A stretch of 13,115 bases of DNA from an uncultured Muribaculaceae bacterium (lineage in GTDB: Bacteria; Bacteroidota; Bacteroidia; Bacteroidales; Muribaculaceae). The translations under genes and the position numbers were made by a program. The stretch is from the NCBI GenBank assembly GCA_910589095.1, contig CAJUSN010000064.1, forward strand, positions 1-13,115, written 5' to 3'. Positions 5,658 through 11,891 of this stretch are shown here, one piece after another (position 1 is the stretch's first letter; each line of letters begins with the position of its first letter). Below the pieces are notes generated by a model that was given only the letters and a program-made list of their open reading frames with translations, did no database searches and was not told the DNA's origin.

Positions 5658-7442
5658 ATGACTGAAGAATTAAAAAATTCGCCCATCGCTGATTTCGATT
5701 GGGATGCCTATGAGAAAGGAGAAGCTCAGGGCGAAAAGACTCGCGAAGAACTCACCAAAACTTACGACGAGTCCCTCAACACCGTCAAGGACAAAGACGT
5801 AATCGAAGGTACCATCATCGCGCTCAACAAGCGTGAAGCTGTGGTTAACATCGGCTACAAGAGCGACGGTATCATCCCCATGAATGAATTCCGTTACAAC
5901 CCCGACATCAAAGTTGGCGACGTGGTGGAAGTATTCATCGAGAACCAGGAGGATAAGAAAGGTCAGCTCATCCTCTCACACCGCAAAGCCCGCGCTGCCC
6001 GCTCTTGGGAACGCATCAACGAGGCTTTGGAAAAAGACGAAATCATCAAGGGCTACATCAAGTGCCGCACAAAGGGTGGTATGATCGTCGATGTATTTGG
6101 CATCGAAGCATTCCTCCCCGGCTCGCAGATCGATGTTCGCCCCATCCGCGACTACGATATGTTCGTGGGCAAGACAATGGAATTCAAGGTTGTGAAAATC
6201 AACCAGGAATACAAAAACGTCGTTGTCAGCCACAAGGCTCTCATCGAAGCCGAACTCGAGCAGCAGAAGCGCGAAATCATCGCCAAGCTCGAAAAAGGTC
6301 AGGTACTCGAAGGTACTGTCAAGAACATCACCAGCTACGGTGTGTTCATCGACCTCGGCGGCGTGGACGGTCTTATCCACATCACCGACCTCTCTTGGGG
6401 CCGTGTTTCTCACCCCGAAGAAGTTGTGCAGCTTGACCAGAAACTCAACGTCGTTATCCTTGATTTCGACGACGAGAAAAAGCGTATCGCTCTCGGTCTC
6501 AAGCAGCTCATGCCCCATCCCTGGGACGCTCTCGATCCCAACCTCAAGGTTGGCGACAAAGTCAAGGGCCGCGTAGTGGTTATGGCCGACTACGGTGCGT
6601 TTGTTGAAATCGCTCCCGGCGTTGAAGGTCTCATCCACGTTAGCGAAATGTCTTGGAGCCAGCACCTCCGCTCTGCTCAGGACTTCATGAAGGTTGGCGA
6701 CGAAATCGAAGCCGTTATCCTCACCCTTGATCGCGACGATCGCAAGATGAGCCTCGGTATCAAGCAGCTCAAGCCCGATCCCTGGGAAGATATCGAAATC
6801 CGCTACCCCGTTGGAAGCCAGCACACCGCCAAGGTTCGCAACTTCACCAACTTCGGTGTATTCGTTGAAATCGAAGAAGGCGTGGATGGTCTTATCCACA
6901 TCTCCGACCTCTCTTGGACCAAGAAAATCAAACACCCCAGCGAGTTCACTCAGCTCGGTGCCGACATCCAGGTACAGGTGCTTGAAATCGACAAGGACGC
7001 TCGTCGTCTCAGCCTCGGTCACAAACAGCTCGAAGAAAATCCCTGGGAAGTATTCGAAACCATCTTCACCCCCGGTTCTATCCACGAAGGTACTATCGTT
7101 GAGATGGTAGAGAAGGGCGCCGTTGTCGCTCTCCCCTACGGTGTTGAAGGCTTCGCCACTCCCAAGCACCTCCAGAAAGAGGACGGCTCTCAGGCCAAAG
7201 TTGATGAAAAACTCAACTTCAAGGTTATCGAGTTCAACAAGGACAGCAAGCGCATCATCCTCTCACACAGCCGCATCCACGAAGATGCAAACAAAGCTGA
7301 ACGCAACGAAGCCCGCAAGGCTAAGCGTGCAGCTAAGCGCGAGGAAGCAGCTCCCGTTCTCAACCAGCCCATCGAACGCGCCACTCTCGGCGACCTCGAA
7401 GCTCTTGCAGCTCTCAAGGAGCAGCTCTCACAGGGCAAGTAA
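5658..7442 (+). CDS. rpsA: 30S ribosomal protein S1
   Basis: S1 binds mRNA single strands on the 30S subunit and helps start translation, which is especially relevant in Bacteroidetes, where Shine-Dalgarno use is rare. The 594-residue protein has an acidic N-terminus and six S1 (OB-fold) domains at about 46-110, 126-193, 213-283, 297-369, 384-456 and 473-537. Repeats 3-5 show the clear GVFIDLGGVDGLIHITDLSW-type signature. A basic Lys/Arg/Ala-rich stretch (545-563) and a short acidic tail follow. I chose ATG 5658 (MTEELKNSPIADFDW); a frame extension to TTG 5577 would start inside the leader hairpin at the predicted transcription start. Codon use is strongly biased (ATC, CTC, GGT, AAG), as expected for high expression. 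It has its own promoter and a canonical terminator, so it is probably monocistronic. Confidence 0.97.
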   Translation: MTEELKNSPIADFDWDAYEKGEAQGEKTREELTKTYDESLNTVKDKDVIEGTIIALNKREAVVNIGYKSDGIIPMNEFRYNPDIKVGDVVEVFIENQEDKKGQLILSHRKARAARSWERINEALEKDEIIKGYIKCRTKGGMIVDVFGIEAFLPGSQIDVRPIRDYDMFVGKTMEFKVVKINQEYKNVVVSHKALIEAELEQQKREIIAKLEKGQVLEGTVKNITSYGVFIDLGGVDGLIHITDLSWGRVSHPEEVVQLDQKLNVVILDFDDEKKRIALGLKQLMPHPWDALDPNLKVGDKVKGRVVVMADYGAFVEIAPGVEGLIHVSEMSWSQHLRSAQDFMKVGDEIEAVILTLDRDDRKMSLGIKQLKPDPWEDIEIRYPVGSQHTAKVRNFTNFGVFVEIEEGVDGLIHISDLSWTKKIKHPSEFTQLGADIQVQVLEIDKDARRLSLGHKQLEENPWEVFETIFTPGSIHEGTIVEMVEKGAVVALPYGVEGFATPKHLQKEDGSQAKVDEKLNFKVIEFNKDSKRIILSHSRIHEDANKAERNEARKAKRAAKREEAAPVLNQPIERATLGDLEALAALKEQLSQGK

Positions 7443-7470
7443 TTCCGAATTACAATCCCCATTCATATCC

Positions 7471-7510
7471 GGTCCGCGATTCCATAAGGTTTCGCGGACC
7501 TTTTTGTTTT
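7471..7510 (+). terminator. Intrinsic terminator after rpsA
   Basis: A perfect 9-bp GC-rich stem, GGTCCGCGA (7471-7479) with TCGCGGACC (7492-7500), has a 12-base loop and is followed directly by TTTTTGTTTT. It lies 28 bases after the rpsA stop codon. Confidence 0.93.
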
Positions 7511-7591
7511 ATGAGGTTACAACGCACTCCGCACGAAGCGATTTTTGCCCAACTTTTTTGACCGTTAGCATGCTTTTTCGGATTATTTGAT

Positions 7592-7599
7592 TAAATTTG
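7592..7599 (+). promoter_or_regulatory. Candidate -7 box for the lipoprotein gene
   Basis: TAAATTTG matches TAnnTTTG and would give a leader of about 28 bases before the ATG at 7634. No consensus -33 element is at the normal spacing (TTAG at 7565-7568 is 23 bases away). The position, after a strong terminator and before a new gene, supports it. Confidence 0.55.
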
Positions 7600-7633
7600 C
7601 TCCATCCAAACCATTCACAACCAATCACAGATC

Positions 7634-8788
7634 ATGAAAAAACTCCATGCAATCTGCACTTCAGCCATCGCGCTGACCCTCGCTTGTTCATGCACCGACA
7701 GCCATGAACAGGCCGTACGAGACTTCGCCACTGATTTCGCCGCAAAAGTTCAGAATCTTCAGACCGACTCACTGCTGGCAATATATCCCGACATAGCCGA
7801 AGCCGACTCAATATCCATAGAATTCGAGGCCGACAGCCTTACGGTTACGCCCTCGGATTCAGAAGGAATCTACAACGTGACTCTTGGCAACGGTGCCTCA
7901 ATCATGGTGCGCACGAATCCCGGCGGCACAATGACCGTGGCCTCCTCCAAAGGCATTTTCAAATATCCCACCGCTGCAATCTCATTCGCCAAAAAGGTTG
8001 GCGCATTCAAGCAAAATCCAACCCCCACCGACGTTCAACTCGCCGAAATGATGAGCAATGTGGAGAGCCTCAGCGCCGACCTCTTCGACCAATACGTAGC
8101 TTCGCGGAAAAACGCCGTCAAAAGCCTTGGTTTCACCACTACAAAAGAACCTATGTTCGGTATGGATGAAGGCCGCGGCTACTTCACATTTAAAAACACC
8201 ACTGACCAGGACATCAAAGGCAATGAGTATGAGATAACATGGCTTGATGAATACATGGGCTGGGGCCAAGAGAGTCGTAAACGCCGTATTACAGAAGGTA
8301 TCGACATTCCCGCCAATGGCACAGCCCGCACCGAAACCGTTTACTTCAACTGGCATGGCGGGTCAAGCGTGAGCGCCATCACCATGAAGATACCCTCTAA
8401 AGAACAGTTCTTTGAAAACTTCACCCCTGCCGGCAACGAATATGCTGAATTCATCAAAACCCATGATACCTCCAAGAAAGCCAATCTCAGCGATGGCCCA
8501 TACGCACTTGCAGGCAAGCTTGGAACCAAACTCGCCATTCACATGACCATTGACAAAGGCATGAAAACCGGATCATATTACTATGATAAGTACGGTCCCT
8601 CCTATCCCCTCATCCTCACAGTGAAAAACTTCGACAAGAAGACCGGCAAAATCACCCTTGAGGAGCAGAACGACAAAGGCGAGGTGACCGGCAACTTCAC
8701 CGGTGTGCTCACCCCCGAATCTTTTGAAGGAAAAATGACAGCCTACACAGGCAAAACTCACCCCTTCAATCTCAGTGTAATCAATTAA
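7634..8788 (+). CDS. Two-domain lipoprotein of unknown function
   Basis: The 384-residue protein begins with a lipoprotein-type signal peptide (MKKLHAICTSAIALTLACSC). The lipidated residue is C18 or C20; neither is a perfect lipobox, but the Cys followed by TDS is typical of Bacteroidetes lipoproteins. Three parts can be seen: an N-terminal region (about 21-130) rich in Asp/Ser; a middle beta-rich segment (about 178-260) containing GRGYFTFKNTTDQDIKGNEY and VYFNWHGGSSVSAI, which looks like an Ig-like fold modelling added-group contacts in surface proteins; and a C-terminal repeat-like domain (about 292-384) with GSYYYDKYG, GKITLEEQNDKGEVTGNFTG and FEGKMT. That last pattern (YYY, LEE, TG-F-G, G-M) is a recurring one in Bacteroidales hypothetical lipoproteins. 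No enzyme motif is visible. It is a single gene between rpsA and the DUF1573 genes and ends with a perfect hairpin. Confidence 0.85.
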   Translation: MKKLHAICTSAIALTLACSCTDSHEQAVRDFATDFAAKVQNLQTDSLLAIYPDIAEADSISIEFEADSLTVTPSDSEGIYNVTLGNGASIMVRTNPGGTMTVASSKGIFKYPTAAISFAKKVGAFKQNPTPTDVQLAEMMSNVESLSADLFDQYVASRKNAVKSLGFTTTKEPMFGMDEGRGYFTFKNTTDQDIKGNEYEITWLDEYMGWGQESRKRRITEGIDIPANGTARTETVYFNWHGGSSVSAITMKIPSKEQFFENFTPAGNEYAEFIKTHDTSKKANLSDGPYALAGKLGTKLAIHMTIDKGMKTGSYYYDKYGPSYPLILTVKNFDKKTGKITLEEQNDKGEVTGNFTGVLTPESFEGKMTAYTGKTHPFNLSVIN

Positions 8789-8801
8789 CAAACGGATCGC
8801 A

Positions 8802-8841
8802 ATGACAGCGCCCGGAGCCCCACGGTTCCGGGCGCTGTCAT
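8802..8841. terminator. Perfect 15-bp hairpin after the lipoprotein gene
   Basis: ATGACAGCGCCCGGA (8802-8816) is exactly complementary to TCCGGGCGCTGTCAT (8827-8841). The 10-base loop can add three more pairs (8817-8819 with 8824-8826, including one G-T pair). It begins 14 bases after the stop codon, so it is probably a transcription end or 3' protective stem. There is no T-tract on either strand, which is unusual for an intrinsic terminator. Confidence 0.7.
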
Positions 8842-8858
8842 GTCGGGACCAATCGCAG

Positions 8859-8889
8859 TTGGCCTTGTCGGAAATAATCATTATATTTG
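8859..8889 (+). promoter_or_regulatory. Promoter of the DUF1573-DUF1573-meaB group
   Basis: TTG at 8859-8861 and TATATTTG at 8882-8889 are separated by 20 bases, a good Bacteroidetes-type promoter. Transcription would start near 8896, leaving a leader of about 110 bases before the ATG at 9007. Confidence 0.75.
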
Positions 8890-8951
8890 CACCCGATGAA
8901 CGCCTGACCGGTTGAACACAACTTTATTGCCGTCCTCTCCGTTAACATAGA

Positions 8952-8974
8952 AGTGATTATAAGTATCAATCACT
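8952..8974 (+). promoter_or_regulatory. Hairpin in the leader of the first DUF1573 gene
   Basis: AGTGATT (8952-8958) and AATCACT (8968-8974) form a perfect 7-bp stem with a nine-base loop inside the 5' leader, 32 bases before the start codon. It contains a GTG that extends the reading frame but is not a credible start. The stem is A/T-rich and modest in strength; a regulatory role is only possible. Confidence 0.4.
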
Positions 8975-9006
8975 ATAGGAACTCATCGCAAAAAAACATT
9001 CTCATC

Positions 9007-9396
9007 ATGAAAAGATATCTCCTGCTTCTTATCGCGGCCATCTCCACTTTCGTAGCCGCCTGGGCCGCCGGCAACGGAGCCGAAATCAAATTTGACAATT
9101 CCACATTTGATCTTGGCACAATTCACGCTTCGAAAGGTAATGTGACAGCCACATACAAATTCACCAACACCGGTTCTGAACCTCTTGTGATAATATCCGT
9201 CAGCAACGGCGGCTGCGGTTGCACAAAGCCCTCCTATCCCAAGGAACCTATTTCCCCCGGAAAATCAGGTTATATCACCATTAACTTCAATCCTGCCGGA
9301 CGCAAAGGCGAGCTCAAACGCGAAGTGAAAGTACGCACCAACGCCAAAAACGCCAAGCGCACATCGCTGCGTTTCACCGGTGTGATAATCCCATGA
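9007..9396 (+). CDS. Secreted DUF1573 protein (single domain)
   Basis: The 129-residue protein has a Sec signal peptide (MKRYLLLLIAAISTFVAAWA, cleavage near A20) followed by one DUF1573 Ig-like domain (about 28-126). Diagnostic elements are FDLGTIHASKG (34-44), TYKFTNTGSEPLVI (49-62), the cysteine motif NGGCGCTKPSYPKEPISPGKSG (68-88) and FNPAGRKG (94-101). The family is abundant in Bacteroidetes, is thought to be periplasmic or surface-exposed, and has no firmly established function; the paired Cys 70/72 could form a disulfide or bind metal. I chose ATG 9007 because it begins directly with the signal peptide, whereas the upstream in-frame GTG at 8953 lies in a leader hairpin. The next gene, of the same family, starts 25 bases after the stop, so the two are probably co-transcribed. 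Confidence 0.9.
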   Translation: MKRYLLLLIAAISTFVAAWAAGNGAEIKFDNSTFDLGTIHASKGNVTATYKFTNTGSEPLVIISVSNGGCGCTKPSYPKEPISPGKSGYITINFNPAGRKGELKREVKVRTNAKNAKRTSLRFTGVIIP

Positions 9397-9421
9397 TTTA
9401 ACCTCATCTTTTGACTTCACA

Positions 9422-10501
9422 ATGAAACATTACATAGGAGCGCTCCTGCTCGCTCTCCTTTCATCGGCCACCGCTTGGGCCCAGCCCAAACTCCACTGGA
9501 TTGAAACCGTCCATGACTTCGGAGCCTTTCATGAAGACCTCGGTGTGGTGGACTGCACGTTCCGCGCCGTCAATACCGGCAGTGAACCGGTAACAGTGCT
9601 CAACGCACGCGCAAACTGCGGTTGCACGCGCCCTACCTACCCCCGCACTCCCGTGATGCCCGGCGACACATTGGTCATCGGAGTGGCTTACGACGCCATC
9701 GGACGCCCCGGCAAATTCTCCAAGCAGGTGAGAGTCGAAACTAACACAGGCAGCGTCAACCTGCTCCTGAAAGGAACCGTCATAGGGTCGCCATCCACTT
9801 TGGCCACCCGTTACCCGGTTGAAGCCGGAAGTGCACGGCTCAGCAACTCAATGACTCCGTTTGGTCAGGCCACTAAAGGGCGCGTTCTTGCAGCGGCTGT
9901 AAACATCTACAACCCCACCGACCACCCTATGCGACCTGCCGTTGACTCGCTGCCGCCTTATGTCAACGCCCTGTTCCGCCCCGAGGTGATTCTGCCCGGT
10001 GAGCAGGGATCCCTTTCGCTCACAGCCTACACTGACCGCTGCCCCGACTACGGTGTGGTCACTGACCATTTCATCCTCATCCCCGACTCCGAGAATGATC
10101 CTCAGGCGCGAGCCACTGTGGCCACCACTCTCATTGTCAACGAAAACTTCTCAAACCTCACCCCCGAACAGCTGGACAAAGCTCCCGTAGCCACCCTCAG
10201 CACCGAAACAGTCAACTTTGACCGCCTTACCCCCGGTGAGGGAAAGGAGACCCGCACATTTACCATTACCAACACCGGCAAGAGTGAGCTGCTGATCCGT
10301 CGGCTCTTCACCGCCGATCCGGCAGTGGAAGTAAGCGCCAAATCCATGAAAATCAAGCCCGGCAAAAGCACAACGGTAAAAGTAACCGTGGACCGTTCGC
10401 TCCTCCGCGCCGGACAGCCACTCAACGCTCGACTCACTCTCATTGCCAATGCACCCAAAGCCCCGTCGCAGATAATCCGCGTGATAGGCGAAGTCTATTG
10501 A
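9422..10501 (+). CDS. Secreted DUF1573 protein with three Ig-like modules
   Basis: The 359-residue protein has a signal peptide (MKHYIGALLLALLSSATAWA, cleavage near A20). Module 1 (about 30-120) is a clear DUF1573 domain with HDFGAFHEDLG, FRAVNTGSEPVTVL, ANCGCTRPTYPRTPVMPG (64-81) and RPGKFSKQVRV. Module 2 (about 135-240) is beta-rich and degenerate, without the Cys motif. Module 3 (about 263-359) again reads as DUF1573-like (VNFDRLTPGEGKETRTFTITNTGKSELLI, IKPGKSTTVKV) but has lost the cysteines. It follows its single-domain paralogue by 25 bases and precedes meaB by 43 bases. Envelope location is inferred from the signal peptide; the function is unknown. Duplication of a one-domain gene followed by internal repeat growth would explain the pair. 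Confidence 0.88.
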   Translation: MKHYIGALLLALLSSATAWAQPKLHWIETVHDFGAFHEDLGVVDCTFRAVNTGSEPVTVLNARANCGCTRPTYPRTPVMPGDTLVIGVAYDAIGRPGKFSKQVRVETNTGSVNLLLKGTVIGSPSTLATRYPVEAGSARLSNSMTPFGQATKGRVLAAAVNIYNPTDHPMRPAVDSLPPYVNALFRPEVILPGEQGSLSLTAYTDRCPDYGVVTDHFILIPDSENDPQARATVATTLIVNENFSNLTPEQLDKAPVATLSTETVNFDRLTPGEGKETRTFTITNTGKSELLIRRLFTADPAVEVSAKSMKIKPGKSTTVKVTVDRSLLRAGQPLNARLTLIANAPKAPSQIIRVIGEVY

Positions 10502-10544
10502 TTCAACAACCTTTTTTCCTAACCCCATAATCTCAGCCCCTCCG

Positions 10545-11639
10545 ATGCACCATCCCGAAAACCAAGAAGAATACAAAGGTCTCAACGTCAACTCCGGTGT
10601 GGCTCAACCCCCATCCGTCAATCCCTACCTAACACGCCGCAAGAAACGTCGCGCCCTCACATCCGGCGAAATTGTTGAAGGCATCTTGCGCGGCGACATC
10701 ACCATGCTCTCGCGTGCGGTGACACTGGTGGAAAGTATGGCATCCGAGCATCAGGTTTTGGCTCAGGAGGTGATTGAAAAATGCCTCCCACACTCAGGCA
10801 ACTCCCGCCGAATTGGCATTACAGGGGTACCGGGGGCAGGAAAATCCACAAGCATCGACGTGTTCGGGCTCCACGTCCTCAAAGATGGAGGCAAACTGGC
10901 CGTGCTGGCCATAGACCCTTCAAGCGAGCGCACGAAAGGAAGTATTCTCGGCGACAAAACTCGCATGGAGCGTCTTGCCGTCCACCCCAATGCATTCGTG
11001 CGTCCCAGTCCCTCGGCAGGGTCACTCGGTGGTGTGGCCCGTAAGACACGTGAAACCATAGTGCTGTGTGAAGCAGCCGGATTCAACAATATTTTTGTGG
11101 AAACCGTAGGTGTGGGACAAAGCGAAACCGCCGTTCACTCCATGGTCGATTTCTTCCTCCTTCTCCAGCTTGCCGGCACCGGCGATGAACTCCAGGGTAT
11201 AAAACGAGGAATCATGGAGATGGCCGACGGCATTGTCATCAACAAAGCCGATGGCGACAACATCCACCGCGCCCAGCTCGCTCAAGCCCAGTTCCGGTCG
11301 GCCCTTCACCTCTTTCCGCCTACAGCCTCTGGATGGCAGCCCGAAGTGCTCACCTACTCCGGATATTACGAACTCGGCATAGCCGAAGTGTGGGACATGA
11401 TTGACCGCTACTTCGCTTTCGTAACCGAAAACGGATATTTCACTCAACGCCGCCTTCAGCAGGCGCGCTACTGGATGTATGAGACCATCGATGAACAGTT
11501 GCGTCGCCATTTCTACGACAATCCACAGGTCTCAGCCCTACTGAACGAGAAAGAGCAGCGAGTGCTCGACAACCTTCAGTCATCATTCACCGCAGCCCGC
11601 GATGTTCTTGACTTATACTTCAGTTCGAAGAACGGCTGA
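10545..11639 (+). CDS. meaB: Methylmalonyl-CoA mutase-associated GTPase MeaB
   Basis: MeaB is a G3E-family P-loop GTPase that loads and protects the adenosylcobalamin cofactor of methylmalonyl-CoA mutase, which in Bacteroidetes links succinyl-CoA to propionate formation. The 364-residue cytoplasmic protein shows Walker A GVPGAGKST (94-102), AIDPSS (122-127), a FVRPSPSAGSLGGVARKTRE segment (151-170) around the MeaB-specific switch region, ETVGVGQSE (186-194), and the guanine-specificity motif NKAD (233-236). The C-terminal helical arm (about 310-364) fits the dimerisation region of the family. The N-terminal extension EYKGLNVNSGVAQPPSVNPYL is typical of Bacteroidales MeaB. The start ATG is the only good one, 43 bases after the second DUF1573 gene. 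The mutase genes are not in the window, so its partner must lie elsewhere. Confidence 0.95.
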   Translation: MHHPENQEEYKGLNVNSGVAQPPSVNPYLTRRKKRRALTSGEIVEGILRGDITMLSRAVTLVESMASEHQVLAQEVIEKCLPHSGNSRRIGITGVPGAGKSTSIDVFGLHVLKDGGKLAVLAIDPSSERTKGSILGDKTRMERLAVHPNAFVRPSPSAGSLGGVARKTRETIVLCEAAGFNNIFVETVGVGQSETAVHSMVDFFLLLQLAGTGDELQGIKRGIMEMADGIVINKADGDNIHRAQLAQAQFRSALHLFPPTASGWQPEVLTYSGYYELGIAEVWDMIDRYFAFVTENGYFTQRRLQQARYWMYETIDEQLRRHFYDNPQVSALLNEKEQRVLDNLQSSFTAARDVLDLYFSSKNG

Positions 11640-11655
11640 GGTAGACGCGCACAGT

Positions 11656-11677
11656 GTTAATTAACGTATTTTAACGT
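11656..11677. repeat. TTAACGT repeats and palindrome after meaB
   Basis: GTTAATTAAC (11656-11665) is a perfect 10-bp palindrome, and TTAACGT occurs twice exactly 10 bases apart (11661-11667 and 11671-11677). The cluster lies just upstream of the last gene's promoter (-33 at 11697) and could be a regulator site spaced by one helical turn, or part of a weak meaB terminator. Confidence 0.4.
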
Positions 11678-11696
11678 GTGTAAGAGCTTTTAACTC

Positions 11697-11727
11697 TTTG
11701 TAAAGCCAACAAAATAAGCTAAGTTTG
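11697..11727 (+). promoter_or_regulatory. Consensus promoter of the LamG-like gene
   Basis: TTTG (11697-11700) and TAAGTTTG (11720-11727) are exactly 19 bases apart, a full match to the Bacteroidetes housekeeping consensus and the best promoter in the window. Transcription from near 11734 would give a leader of about 158 bases. In that leader I see only a weak long-range dyad (TCAGAC 11765-11770, GTCTGA 11808-11813) and an A/T-rich stretch before the start codon. Confidence 0.85.
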
Positions 11728-11891
11728 TGGCGGAATTACGCAGATCAGAAGCCCCCGGCGGCTATCAGACCAGCGCTTTTCCTCAATACATCAATATCCA
11801 ACTCACCGTCTGACAGTTAGTTAGCCTACATTGTCACCTTAAATCAAGAAATTCTCTAAATCATTTTTTAATATTAACCAATCATCATTTC

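Noticed and set aside
6300..7060. Internal DNA repeats within rpsA
   Set aside because: Similar stretches reflect repeated S1 domains at the protein level, not a DNA repeat array.
5976..7169. 397-codon open frame antisense to rpsA
   Set aside because: It is a by-product of rpsA's strongly biased codons on the opposite strand; its composition shows no independent coding sign and it has no promoter or start context.
8953..9006. GTG start adding 18 residues to the first DUF1573 protein
   Set aside because: It lies in a leader hairpin and would bury the signal peptide; ATG 9007 begins directly with it.
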